DNA of 17,500 nt from Symbiodinium natans (taxonomy: Eukaryota > Sar > Dinophyceae > Suessiales > Symbiodiniaceae), in assembly GCA_905221605.1 (NCBI GenBank), contig CAJNDS010000003.1:370001-387500 (forward strand), given 5' to 3'. Below, piece after piece: positions 12,301 through 14,974 of this stretch. Under the pieces are notes generated by a model. That model did no database searches and was not told the DNA's origin. It saw only the letters and a program-made list of their open reading frames with translations. Every line of letters starts with the position of its first letter. Within the stretch, counting starts at the first letter, position 1. Both the position numbers and the translations under genes were made by a program.

Positions 12301-13908
12301 TCCGGCGTTGGCCTCTGTTTCTTTGAAGGTGTCCACCTGACGTGCAAAGTCGCCTTCCAGGATGTTTGACAGAGCTGAAAGAATCTTAGCATCAAGGGTG
12401 GTGAATCCTTCCGGATCACGAAGGGTTTCCTCCTTCATATCGGCTTCCCAAACCCTAGACAACCACTCGAAAGCTTTGTCGGGCTTATCAGATGCAGCTA
12501 CAACCGCGTCACGAACTCTGATGCGCCAATTGCGATAGCTCTCAGGCTGAGGAAACTTTGGGACTATAACCTTCTCAGCTTCCTTGGTTTTGGGAGCCTT
12601 ATCCGATGACTCGGCTTTATCGGCATCTTTGTCATTTGAACCACCTTTCATCATCTTCCTGAAAAATCTCTTCATCTCTTTCGGTGAAATAGCCGAAGAT
12701 GAGGAAGAATCAGAGGACGAAGATGAGTCCCTCTTTTTCTTCTTCTTCTTCTTCTTCTTCTTTTTGTCGTCCTTCTTTTTCTTCTTGTCTCCATCATCAT
12801 CGTCATCGTCATCATCTGGGTCACCTGGCTTGCCTTTGCCTTGGCCAGGTGGCGTGTCGAGGCGATGTACCTGAGGGAGGCCGGGCGGTGGCCCGCTAGG
12901 ACCAGGGTTGCCTTCCGGCTCCCGATGATGTGGCGAATCGGTCTGACTGGCAGCCTTCTGTAGCATCTCTTGAGCTTGAAGCAGCTTGGCACGAAGATCA
13001 GAGTTCTCGCTCGTGAGTGCTGAGCGATGCTCGGCTTCAGAATTGAAGCGTCCGATCATGGCATTGAATTCAACCTTCATGCTTTCAACCTGTTCGGATA
13101 GCCTCGCATTGTGAACGGCGTACTCACTCTGAACATTGTGAGAAAGTCTCTCAAGCTTGGAGTACTCGGCATCAGCGTAGGCTTCCGCCTCGCAAAGACG
13201 CTTGTGGAGCCCAACGGCTTCAGTCCTTGCTCTGGCAAGAGCAGCAGAATGCTGATCAATGATACCTTGATCATTGCTTGACTTAGTGGCGGCTTCACTC
13301 TCAAGCTGCTTAAGATTGTTCTGAAGGACGACATACTCATGACGCAATTGTGCCACCTTGGATGTGGCTTGGGAACTGAGCATGTTGATTTCCTCCCTAT
13401 GAGCCTCCCCTATGGCTCCTACAATTTCCCTATGGCGCGCCTCTGCGGCCATGGCAACGGCTGGCCCAGTGTCGGCGTTGACGTGAATGTCAACCTGGCT
13501 CAGCGCCAATTGCCTTGCGTCGATTTGATTCACCTGGAGCTGCCTACGGTCTATGTTCTGGGCATTGAACGTCGGAGAGAACACTGAAGGAGCTCTCTCT
13601 GTCGGTGAGTATGCTGGGGTGCTTAGCCCTGGAACCATGTTCCAAGAATTCATGGAGCCTATACCTGGCACATTACCAGTGGCAAGTCGTTGCTCGCTAA
13701 CTGCTCCAACATGCATGATTCTTGGATCGTTCTGGGCTGCAAGCATTGCCAAGTTCTCTTGACTGAGCGGCATAACCTCACCATCCCTGGGAGGGTTTGT
13801 CGATACAGCTGTAGGTTCCCCTACAACGGGGTTGCTAAGCAGTGACATTGTTTCGTCCTCCACAGGTACGGGGATTGCTGCAGCATTTCCGGGAGATTGC
13901 CCTTCCAT
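1..13908 (-). CDS. Giant copia-type Gag-Pol polyprotein with extra C-terminal enzyme domains (3' partial)
   Basis: The frame starts at the ATG 13908-13906, the first ATG after an in-frame TAG at 13935-13933; the context has G at -3 and G at +4. It gives 4,636 codons and is open at the window edge, so the protein is longer. Domains by residue: coiled coil 152-317; D/K/S-rich stretch 361-412; Gag-like 450-660; CCCH fingers 679-698 and 728-746; hydrophobic segment 814-836; protease with DTGSA at 970; 2OG-oxygenase-like 1095-1300; integrase 1455-1715; reverse transcriptase 2020-2290 with YVDD at 2235; RNase H 2545-2880 with an internal insertion; methyltransferase-like 2910-3125; SGNH-like 3348-3570; KptA-like 3815-4060; zinc ribbon 4208-4226; Pro-rich tail from 4506. 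Copia Gag-Pol proteins are usually about 1,300-1,500 residues, so this is roughly three times longer. Proteolytic maturation by the internal protease is expected but no cleavage site is certain. All core catalytic motifs of the retroelement look intact. Confidence 0.92.
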   Translation of the reverse strand, partial: MEGQSPGNAAAIPVPVEDETMSLLSNPVVGEPTAVSTNPPRDGEVMPLSQENLAMLAAQNDPRIMHVGAVSEQRLATGNVPGIGSMNSWNMVPGLSTPAYSPTERAPSVFSPTFNAQNIDRRQLQVNQIDARQLALSQVDIHVNADTGPAVAMAAEARHREIVGAIGEAHREEINMLSSQATSKVAQLRHEYVVLQNNLKQLESEAATKSSNDQGIIDQHSAALARARTEAVGLHKRLCEAEAYADAEYSKLERLSHNVQSEYAVHNARLSEQVESMKVEFNAMIGRFNSEAEHRSALTSENSDLRAKLLQAQEMLQKAASQTDSPHHREPEGNPGPSGPPPGLPQVHRLDTPPGQGKGKPGDPDDDDDDDDGDKKKKKDDKKKKKKKKKKKRDSSSSSDSSSSSAISPKEMKRFFRKMMKGGSNDKDADKAESSDKAPKTKEAEKVIVPKFPQPESYRNWRIRVRDAVVAASDKPDKAFEWLSRVWEADMKEETLRDPEGFTTLDAKILSALSNILEGDFARQVDTFKETEANAGRPVRGRQILFRIHNYFATNAQHGAVYDMEDLLSVTLLNENLLTFMRNWDTVLSGIPKTPEASFLEPLFHRQVKKVKALSHDINIYERALEGSKERSYSFLYDAANAHLNRKRLERNRERMARQTGSPAVPTAPAPKRVPKGFCISWVRNGSCTKGDQCKYKHQTPAKGRGRSATPAGSRASSASPGGKPKICKFYKQGRCDRGENCNFLHTGKPGAAAPSETSGKGSKGKGKKKDRKKKKDRKSSRSSSKGSKGSRNSKGSQGSKNSKGSGRKKPSSGIPAAVCLLSALVAGSATQADAFSLRKEWTDQITNCTYPYSLALPAVNFSSEVDYINIPVSDPNARFTPISPTNRKHRGEKPLDFVPETRADSIREAQMSAKMLKASISTKDDVPACRWECDSEIGCNHCIPKGLRMSCPAKTKGSSKMLNLEWIGDTGSAQDLIAERDLQHLKAYESEQPINIMTANGPSSADKQCDVDVPSIAISAKPYVLPDTPSVLSIGQRCMEQGFDFIWRACTRPYLKTPEGERVFLDVRDNVPFLKSWKEGTACPARESKSDEIQPVARNEMPDRSSEEIALQLLEKHDFSERSCVDLLRNVNFGAGRSRRKALGEKHGNSKEKYVILGAFAHGGFHGVTKRTGRHVNTIKYLIAFLRKRGAESESCSSLCINQNSPIKVHKDVNNHKDHLNVTIAVGEFSDGGLWIHDPNAMKTNKNYLEVKDSVGTKLPGMVHDSHNKIVVFDPKTSHSVRPWKGERWSITAYTCRSVYQLGNQDVAKLRGCGFVIPHRRIPIAPASADDPDERTLRELMEEDTPVRPLPDRTKPTVKLKAKPKPEPKAKSEPRDGVRDSGLLRSEGAARVRAILDGSRPAPPSDEVRAEPDIGPPAPAVADAPDGEAASSDDPEAPEHRARSRSKEALIKESTTREHLMTHVPKNPYCQICQRAKMYKPPSYKKETSTIEAEVFGDHVTADHLILHRDKQTVIEDSRLALVVKDVAACFMYAYPAALKSEDECLVALQHFASAKDNVETFYSDKSKELEAAAKTLGWRHELSKAYIHQSNAVAERAVRATTEGTRTNLIQAGISHVYWPFALEHACTAYNISNPGGKEFTPWFKRFGVAFPEEPLPFGCRIDVWVGPKAQRKGRDRFEPTSEPAIFMGYKFQPGMKWRKEVFAIHLKQLNKHDFHECLKPVVASQYKLTDGKIVFPMRERYERVQAGLASDATEGPVSQSLTNQDAEAADEQLPAPADREVEPPKKVLDPKTGKEIDLPEGGRYYDSGGTLGRKYGGTRGSKKPESIPSYLWVNMSKKQKEKAIVDEAREQALRDMETPTEGSAGSSSAAAAAPAANKDHWEVRLNECKLIRYHYVPRREMFSPDITDCPIELSRISKQRSTTIIPVGGVDVIHEDDDWKNVRKRNKKTSFKWIGKTEFILDRIHSPAPDGDGKDAFPAMPTVPHEPEHREKISSNLPVSEDEVRELFALVARPVGRKEILEDPKAQAALDVEWNKLMVKKAWDMGSVREWKDVSDEAIKKGKKVHVGKVFEICVEKGSELPKGDPQRKFKGRTVFQGNNVKDENSDQALFSELGSSPATMEAGKALDAYGHAPGNDCQQADGKQAYTQTTLKGKETWVRLPPDRWPSAWKGKYKDPVVRLTLALYGHPDSGGFWELHCEKMLGEVGFQLVFPAAWPSVFFHPQLRLLLAVYVDDFKMAGPKANMQKGWELISSKIDMDSPSPIGRYLGCEHISKSTNLKHSDHPFAHVFDKNVRDPAAKETAAAVVREDYTEFHPEEGVLVRHHVQPRRALYALPASEAKLCAVGQHRLTEVRSIDDDELIEQSWDHPSGRGKRSRLWVGATYLLSDKHDHASALAAVKKIRDKNEAKKEARKKAFFDVNQLSDNKGCMTKGVKEVVYDMSSFLQQAIDKYKKLAGPQFQHLRKVATPFHDDKIARPVGTEAEPRGQLAPIASRILMKLLFAARMARYDLLRAVQGLASRVTKWSVECDKALHRLMCYVASTLEYRMRGFIGDDISTCKLWLFADSDHAGEHDSKSTSGGFLALVGPNTYFPLAAFSKKQTSIALSSTEAEVVCANVSLRALGLPSSALWSVLQNAGGYSSTKPKHTPRKGDVPNKLLSNHPDSLIQGVTYLGTSHLIDGRVVELLTNLSSLPEPVEMNTHPLRDVWVKLKGTWVQVEEAVAWEELKRRDRPVDPKAEACVIIYRRSTMDYRRHADAEAFMHREIEGIRNTGGRSSEELAPKGSDKDIGLVVTVPHSIQPVVLEDNQATIRILESGKSPAFRHADKTQRINLGWISEQFRRKHYDIAYISTLLQAADILTKPFTNAEKWSRALALMAISPLKLDVRKSGAAATTPGSTLLTQRSPPLHKRLIIEVCCGDDSLIGNLATNKYKDCKVVRITESMNLNDPKTRREVLSIAKEAHKDGLRILVWASLPCTGGSQWARLNLAVDKNRSAVFEARRKFTKLWASFVDMSHGLDRLLVDYAIEWPKDCEYWKWTRIVKWIEGKPIRKAHFDGCRFGLRNEKGEAVKKPWTIATTLDSLYVAFRDKCCTGGHVHGKCSRSSEEYCLRMVDLIHKAFQENMSRTPCTYVAAPAIKLPRNPRLESPPCLSEGMASRAVEILSAEERAARLQEMSAAATDADRLADALAGLSSPAWWNDAVRNFREPTEADSPDDLFLRVIPVQQWLDLRKGYPNVPWTTIYEMWYRIYGVRAYSTDDVPSKTVHDSSLAGWTQTMLDLIFDMAVVGWGPRAQSAFDVSKPYDLCYRVTEMEHGLSDRPLHTDVVQLLGGFYTPAFERIPPPPMIKSQVLIIGDSSLALCTHKGGRALNKMTFQGPLRDALSHDPRVTEVNVMMEWGKDLTLLTQIVEDYLRIHRPDGLDIFISWAGNDVHGPYGYQGYTWHLVSPWIKQTEEQVRKAEHWPVKQLAKVESALRKVVALAGHHCVRSLTVVAGTVAQAYGLDWEYDREMKKHTDYLVANGVKVIDPYAHLYGTVRYDKYHMVASQDNFQATTEWWRALISTTLTGRQIFMMREDFLANQRSQIFNNHFHLARPELSLTVPPCTDMVRPKTDDFAWLAPTSRDQSEEIIVAQNVVRKAPRPSDENRPEVDAVPITEDDRAYLNPDGSGGDDDEVILFDANNPRVRRLLEALDSVEGQLDDEQAVEIEKERGIDTIVINDPDDPDIACEPLLPINEPDTSVEEILQQTRERVRQDKTLIDLSEDVTDLGNKVLPAPSRAAPPKAMPARAPPGRDGPSIDESAAYWCVGSEMPVIQIRRHLSPNALETLSRKMTWLLRGFSKKCAHAPHLEFDGNGTTSFPAFFEALGQIWNGLRMEQIFQVCESSEKERFEFLIHPEGRILRCRAIQGHSGALMTENSDPMLVNRRSFHLVDGWKPSLREYPPVGEAGFTHSTFHTMPKLGYHSTYFRHFRSIVESGIIPGGMSRDGSRRRFYAMMSPKPAWERDCMEGVRPDAEIEFVIDLQMAALDGVRIFETAAGAVQTPDWLSNRYLVYAYRRSSNEPIWINRAYEHARLRIDKAVKEFTAHRNVLPVFDNDPYRCLTDGAATCFLDYLKLPPEENFTEWAPLAADAYTPFQLHYEPQWDYGGQPVRIPEGHPLHPMLHNACWGMRALVLPTQTALTVDRKLRGDPRFFRHQQCVAFPNFNCPFCDCNDLIDGLTKCLKCEERLTLPTDLAKMAQPFEARDDAARRGRPMNIFEIQPSIGLNSNRDHRNPRRIDDTTVDRRKSSSGATLKAKINKSLSRAKERTGGDITLGAILAESPMDAFNWISQGFSFTSLNQITRFADIRLPNPGMAGGKYAEGTDAYHNVDGRLAYIWSSDDEYVDILTDCFISFQDRFYTVLEMAVIMFAVYRTTDDRFFLMTNTPGEKWYPNGRTLAGILGELINLVRRDLPHSAKRGEVAPPLQMTQDIHIPEGFSSLGDRQLAQLLQFTRFRTRNIRSTIQDRVDRLRRDRASSAPSDRTPPWAQQPQTSRGRSNTPGTREGRLAESRSGDRQSPWKSPPADATHPPPSAPLQVKAPPVMQLTSKRPPPPAPMTRSSSPAARPASTAVKSKPRPPQLPSSYISDADWDAMA
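394..1101 (-). other. Unrecognised globular region near the window edge (residues ~4270-4505)
   Basis: After a basic Lys/Ser helix, the sequence is well mixed with many aromatic residues (MDAFNWISQGFSF, RLAYIWSSDDEYVDIL, RFYTVLEMAVIMFAVYR, RFFLMTNTPGEKWYPNG), so it is likely folded. Alternating hydrophobic strands and one hydrophobic helix are visible. I recognise no family and find no obvious catalytic motif. Confidence 0.5.
1204..1311 (-). other. Four-cysteine zinc ribbon (residues 4208-4226)
   Basis: The sequence CPFC...CLKC gives C4208-x2-C4211-x11-C4223-x2-C4226, a standard zinc-ribbon spacing, preceded by an aromatic-rich strand and followed by a short basic helix. It would support nucleic-acid or protein binding next to the KptA-like domain. 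No specific family can be assigned from this short motif. Confidence 0.65.
1729..2466 (-). other. Tpt1/KptA-like RNA 2'-phosphotransferase domain (residues ~3815-4060)
   Basis: The order of landmarks matches the Tpt1/KptA family. An N-terminal helix TLSRKMTWLLRGFSKK aligns with the LSKxLSxLLRH start. FEFLIHPEGRILRCRAIQGHSG contains the family's R-A-x-Q-G-H-S signature (Arg3906, Gln3909, His3911). LGYHSTYFRHFRSIVESGIIPGGMSR corresponds to the YHGT...I...GL...R segment (His3965, Arg3987). A terminal strand FVIDLQMAALDGVRIFETAAGAV matches the VD...A...G..F....NGV ending. Known enzymes remove an internal 2'-phosphate from spliced RNA using NAD. The catalytic Arg-His of the family reads Arg3839-Gly3840 here, and the His of the HVH motif is missing, so activity is doubtful or altered. 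Confidence 0.65.
2539..3111 (-). other. Acidic, low-complexity linker (residues ~3600-3790)
   Basis: The region is dominated by Asp, Glu, Pro and Val (for example GGDDDEVILFDANNP and VINDPDDPDIACEP), with one short helical patch rich in Glu/Gln/Arg. It ends in a Pro/Ala-rich stretch before the next domain. It probably forms a disordered connector between the SGNH-like and KptA-like domains. No motif is recognised. Confidence 0.6.
3199..3867 (-). other. SGNH/GDSL-hydrolase-like domain (residues ~3348-3570)
   Basis: Three blocks of the SGNH fold occur in order and at plausible spacing. Block I is VLIIGDSSLALC with the nucleophile candidate Ser3359. Block III is ISWAGNDVHG with Asn3432. Block V is DKYHM, a DxxH with Asp3541 and His3544. 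Block II (a conserved Gly) is not obvious. Members of the superfamily hydrolyse esters of lipids, sugars or acetyl groups; some relatives are found in transposon ORF1 proteins of LINE elements. The substrate cannot be inferred. Confidence 0.6.
3874..4533 (-). other. Unrecognised inter-domain region of the polyprotein (residues ~3126-3345)
   Basis: This stretch is mostly helical near its start (an Ala/Glu/Arg-rich helix around 3160-3190), followed by Trp/Tyr-rich segments such as WTTIYEMWYRIYG and LIFDMAVVGWGP. I recognise no family. It contains the point where codon usage changes from mixed to strongly GC-ending, at roughly 4250-4450, so the downstream part probably has a different origin from the copia core. 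Confidence 0.5.
4534..5181 (-). other. C5-cytosine-methyltransferase-like domain (residues ~2910-3125)
   Basis: Starting about 30 residues after RNase H, LIIEVCCGDDSLIG (Glu2918, Cys2920-Cys2921-Gly2922) resembles the SAM-binding motif I. About 60 residues later VWASLPCTGGSQW supplies a Pro-Cys dipeptide (Cys2980), which is the catalytic motif IV of C5 methyltransferases. Further on, IEWPKDCEYW and GCRFGLRNEKG...KKPWTIAT lie where motifs VI and VIII would be, and a CTGGHVHGKC block ends the domain. C5 methyltransferases carried by dinoflagellate retrotransposons have been described before. The motifs are divergent, so activity and base specificity are open; another Rossmann methyltransferase is the main alternative. 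Confidence 0.55.
5269..6276 (-). other. Copia RNase H, interrupted by a ~155-residue insertion (residues ~2545-2880)
   Basis: The first half carries LFADSDHAG (Asp2569, Asp2571), then STSGG, SKKQTSIALSSTEAE (Glu2613). The second half carries LEDNQATIRIL (Asp2809) and ADILTKPF (Asp2861). These are the copia RNase H blocks with acidic residues in place. In ordinary copia elements TEAE and DNQ lie about 40 residues apart; here the gap is 196. The insertion (about 2635-2795) is rich in Pro, Lys and Arg and has no motif I recognise. Confidence 0.88.
7039..7851 (-). other. Copia reverse transcriptase, RVT_2 type (residues ~2020-2290)
   Basis: The N-terminal part shows the copia pattern ALDVEWNKLMVKKAW. 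Motif A is QQADGKQAYTQT with Asp2145, and motif C is YVDD at residues 2235-2238, so the three catalytic aspartates are present. The segment LALYGHPDSGGFW matches the copia YGLKQS-type block. The domain ends near a YLGCEH element, as in related enzymes. It copies the element RNA into DNA. Confidence 0.92.
8764..9546 (-). other. Copia integrase (residues ~1455-1715)
   Basis: A compact zinc-binding HHCC motif (His1460-x3-His1464-x6-Cys1471-x2-Cys1474) precedes the catalytic core. Candidate catalytic residues are Asp1504 (TADHL), Asp1566 (FYSDKSKEL) and Glu1597 (NAVAERAV). The NxVAER ending is typical of copia integrases. The last two acidic residues are separated by 30 residues rather than the usual 35. 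A C-terminal IFMGYKF block matches the FLGY motif that follows copia cores. The enzyme would insert the cDNA into host chromosomes. Confidence 0.85.
10009..10626 (-). other. 2-oxoglutarate/Fe(II) dioxygenase-like domain between protease and integrase
   Basis: Residues about 1095-1300 contain VHKDVNN, an HxD iron-binding pair (His1211, Asp1213), followed by a beta-strand-rich stretch (LNVTIAVGEFSDGGLWI) and then SHSVRPWKGERWSITAY. The last gives a distal His1280 and Arg1289, nine residues apart, as in the H...R pair that binds iron and 2-oxoglutarate in the double-stranded beta-helix fold. All four expected ligand positions are present in the correct order. The substrate cannot be read from sequence. 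A Pro/Lys-rich linker of about 130 residues separates this domain from the integrase. Confidence 0.65.
10759..11031 (-). other. Retroviral-type aspartic protease domain (residues ~960-1050)
   Basis: The active-site motif WIGDTGSA (Asp970) is the classic D-[TS]-G-[SA] signature of dimeric retroelement proteases. A second conserved-looking segment, SVLSIGQR near residue 1032, corresponds to the hydrophobic-hydrophobic-Gly motif near the C-terminal end of this fold. It would process the polyprotein in the particle. A Cys/Trp/His-rich stretch (CRWECDSEIGCNHC) lies just upstream and could bind a metal. Confidence 0.85.
11401..11469 (-). other. Hydrophobic, signal-peptide-like segment after the basic Gag tail (residues 814-836)
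   Basis: A strongly basic Lys/Ser tail is followed by IPAAVCLLSALVAGSATQ and then ADA-F. This resembles an n-region, h-region and AxA cleavage site of a signal peptide, or a short membrane segment, but lies about 810 residues into the polyprotein. It may sit at the Gag-Pol boundary and act after protease cleavage. Function is unknown. Confidence 0.5.
11671..11874 (-). other. Two tandem C3H1 (CCCH) zinc fingers in Gag
   Basis: The first finger is C679-x8-C688-x5-C694-x3-H698 and the second is C728-x7-C736-x5-C742-x3-H746. This is the CCCH spacing of RNA-binding proteins, not the CX2CX4HX4C knuckle of most copia or retroviral Gag proteins. The position at the Gag C terminus, followed by a Lys/Ser-rich tail, fits RNA packaging. 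A Lys/Gly/Ser-rich stretch of about 60 residues follows at about 750-812. Confidence 0.85.
11929..12561 (-). other. Gag core, copia/UBN2-like (residues ~450-660)
   Basis: The segment opens with a FPQPESYRNWRIRVRDAV stretch, which resembles the start of copia-type Gag domains (an aromatic/Pro patch, then a Trp-containing helix). It continues as a mostly helical sequence with conserved-looking Trp, Leu and Phe positions and ends in an Arg-rich helix before the zinc fingers. Family placement rests on position and general pattern rather than on a strong motif. Confidence 0.55.
12673..12828 (-). repeat. Low-complexity codon repeats: poly-Asp, poly-Lys, poly-Ser in Gag
   Basis: Trinucleotide runs on the plus strand (atc/gtc, then ttc/ctt, then tga/aga-type) translate on the minus strand as seven consecutive Asp, two Lys-rich runs including ten Lys in a row, and a Ser-rich run. 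The block is highly charged: acidic, then basic, then phosphorylatable. It is probably a flexible linker or nucleic-acid-binding patch between the coiled coil and the Gag core. Such triplet runs are prone to slippage and could vary in length between copies. Confidence 0.8.
12958..13455 (-). other. Gag N-terminal coiled-coil region (residues ~152-317)
   Basis: Residues about 152-317 are rich in Glu, Ala, Arg, Leu and Gln with regularly spaced hydrophobic residues and almost no Pro or Gly, as expected for a long alpha-helical coiled coil. The preceding 150 residues are Pro/Asn/Ser-rich and look disordered. A coiled coil in this position would serve Gag self-association during particle assembly; that role is inferred from position, not from a recognised family. 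Confidence 0.6.
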
Positions 13909-14064
13909 AACACCGGCAGGTAGTGTTAGAGTCTACGGCTGATAACCTATTGTTACCAGCGGAAAGCCCTAAACTCAACAAGTACAGTGCAACGCACCTT
14001 TTGTCTTGAGCCGACGAAGTAGCGTAAATGTGGTAATACAGCTGATATCTTGAAGTATCGACAG
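13909..14064 (-). promoter_or_regulatory. 5' leader of the polyprotein ORF; no LTR seen
   Basis: This short unique stretch separates the start codon from the telomere-type repeats. In the sense direction it contains GTTTAGGG (13974-13967), the same string that begins several putative introns further right; TGGTAACA (13958-13951), a weak primer-binding-site candidate; and GGCTCAAG (14012-14005), identical to the last eight bases of the dinoflagellate spliced leader. An in-frame stop at 13935-13933 fixes the start of the ORF. No TATA box or LTR-type TG...CA ends could be recognised. It may also contain a further exon of the split gene to the right. Confidence 0.4.
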
Positions 14065-14272
14065 GTTTAGGGTTTAGAGGTTAGGGGTTTAGGGTTTAGG
14101 GTTTAGGGTTTAGGGTTTAGGGTTTAGGGTTTAGGGTTTAGGGTTTGGGGCTTAGGGCTTAGGGGTTTGGGGTTTAGGGTTTAGGGTTTAGGGTTTAGGG
14201 GTTTGGGTTTAGGGGTTTAGGGCTTCGGGCTTAGGGTTTAGGGTTTAGGGTTTAGGGTTTAGGGTTTAGGGT
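14065..14272 (+). repeat. TTTAGGG telomere-type array (G-rich on plus strand)
   Basis: About 29 mostly perfect TTTAGGG units, with some variants (TTTAGGGG, TTTGGGG, GCTTAGGG). It directly borders the leader of the retroelement. Confidence 0.95.
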
Positions 14273-14406
14273 TCCTTGCGCGGCTTTGAAGCTTGGGGAG
14301 CCTCAGCCGGTAGTGGGAAACAACCGCCTATTTTGGAGCTTCCTAAATCCCGAACCCCAAACACTAGACTCTAAACCCCAATCCCTCAAGCCCAACCCAG
14401 CAAAAC
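14273..14406. repeat. Unique spacer followed by degenerate CCCTAAA-type repeats
   Basis: Positions 14273-14340 are unique sequence with no convincing coding content; 14341-14406 are degraded CCCTAAA-like repeats (C-rich on the plus strand). Together with the array to the left they form an inverted pair around the spacer. Confidence 0.7.
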
Positions 14407-14480
14407 CCTGATCTTTGAACACTTTGCACCGGCGAGCCTGGTAGGACAGTCATCCCGTCTTCGAACGGTTCCCTGGACTC
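14407..14480 (-). CDS. Putative exon 5 of a split AMP-binding enzyme
   Basis: In the sense direction this 74-base block follows an acceptor CGCCGAG and precedes a donor GTTTTGC. Joined in phase to the previous putative exon it stays open and reads GVQGTVRRRDDCPTRLAGAK then CSKIR. The RLAGAKCSKI part resembles the G-R-L-x-P-G-x-x-x-K-I-V stretch that follows the GMTE motif in AMP-forming ligases. An alternative acceptor eight bases later would give another open frame, so the exact start is uncertain. Assignment rests on position, phase and flanking repeats more than on strong similarity. Confidence 0.35.
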
Positions 14481-14517
14481 CTCGGCGTTTTGGGGGTGCT
14501 CGAGCAGACAAAAGAGG

Positions 14518-14609
14518 CTTAGGGTTTAGGGTTTAGGGTTTAGAGTTTAGAGTTTAGGGCTTAGGGTTTAGGGTTTAGGGTTTAGGGTTTAGGGTTTAGG
14601 GTTTAGGGG
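14518..14609 (+). repeat. TTTAGGG telomere-type array
   Basis: About 13 units, two of them TTTAGAG variants, G-rich on the plus strand. It would form the acceptor-side CCCTAAA repeats of the intron before putative exon 5. Confidence 0.95.
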
Positions 14610-14641
14610 GTGGGATTGGCTGATCGAGGCTTGGGCGGCTC

Positions 14642-14690
14642 TAAGGCGTAGAACCTCAACCCTATGGCTGTAAGGCGTTGAACCTGAACC
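14642..14690 (+). repeat. 20-base imperfect direct repeat, period 29
   Basis: taaggcgtagaacctcaacc (14642-14661) recurs as taaggcgttgaacctgaacc (14671-14690), 18 of 20 identical. It lies in a non-coding spacer between telomere-type arrays of opposite orientation. Confidence 0.8.
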
Positions 14691-14692
14691 TA

Positions 14693-14741
14693 CACCCCAA
14701 ACCCCTAAACCCTAAACCCATCTAAACCCTAAACCCTAAAC
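14693..14741 (-). repeat. CCCTAAA telomere-type array
   Basis: Six to seven units, C-rich on the plus strand. In the minus-strand sense direction it begins GTTTAGGG and would be the donor end of the intron after putative exon 4. Confidence 0.9.
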
Positions 14742-14767
14742 CCTCAACAACGGGGCGTAAGGTTTGG
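14742..14767 (-). CDS. Putative 26-base micro-exon 4 of the split AMP-binding enzyme
   Basis: The block lies between an acceptor CCCCTGAG and a donor GTTTAGGG on the minus strand. Its phase accepts the two leftover bases of the preceding exon and leaves one base for the next. It reads (T)QTLRPVVE(G) without a stop. There is no motif to confirm it; support comes from splice signals shared with its neighbours, phase continuity and the same C-left/G-right repeat flanks. Confidence 0.35.
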
Positions 14768-14782
14768 CTCAGGGGTGTGCAG

Positions 14783-14925
14783 TTAGGGTTTAGGGTTTAC
14801 GGATTTAGGCTTTAGGGTCTGGGGTTGAGGGTTAAGGACTGGGCCCTAAACTCTAAACCCTAAACCCTAAACCCCAAACCCCAAACCCTAAACCCTAAAC
14901 CCTAAAACCCTAAAACCCTAACCGT
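14783..14925. repeat. Degenerate TTTAGGG array meeting a CCCTAAA array head to head
   Basis: Positions 14783-14842 are G-rich, degenerate units; 14845-14925 are C-rich, mostly perfect CCCTAAA units with some CCCCAAA and CCCTAAAA variants. The two halves are inverted relative to each other with almost no spacer. Confidence 0.9.
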
Positions 14926-14974
14926 ATAGGCCACGCGCCGACCCTAGACCCTAAACGTATAGGCCACGCGCCGA
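14923..14974. repeat. 19-base direct duplication across an exon/intron boundary
   Basis: cgtataggccacgcgccga occurs at 14923-14941 and again at 14956-14974, 33 bases apart, with telomere-type sequence between. The right copy is the 3' end of putative exon 3 plus the first base of its intron; the left copy lies inside the intron. Confidence 0.9.

Larger units (their letters stand above)
1..13965 (-). mobile_element. Ty1/copia-type retrotransposon, internal region, 3' end beyond the window
   Basis: The minus strand carries a full copia complement in the canonical order Gag, protease, integrase, reverse transcriptase, RNase H, all in one frame and without any stop or frameshift. The integrase lies upstream of the reverse transcriptase, which separates copia from gypsy elements. 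I found no LTR at the 5' side: only about 150 bases separate the start codon from telomere-type repeats. The 3' LTR, if present, lies beyond position 1. A TGGTAACA sequence on the minus strand (13951-13958) is a weak candidate primer-binding site. The right limit given here is approximate. The intact frame suggests a young copy or one under selection. Confidence 0.85.

Noticed and set aside
11328-12419. A 363-codon minus-strand frame
   Set aside because: It is in a different frame from the polyprotein, whose Gag core and zinc fingers are clearly read over the same bases. It shows no recognisable domain and a biased Ser/Arg/Leu composition.
13951-13958. TGGTAACA as a tRNA primer-binding site
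   Set aside because: Only a short match to initiator-Met-type sites, and no LTR end precedes it; kept only as a note in the leader entry.
14273-14340. Unique block as a further exon
   Set aside because: Both strands are open over this short length, but repeat flanks are in the opposite arrangement to the other exons, so it is better explained as an intron centre.
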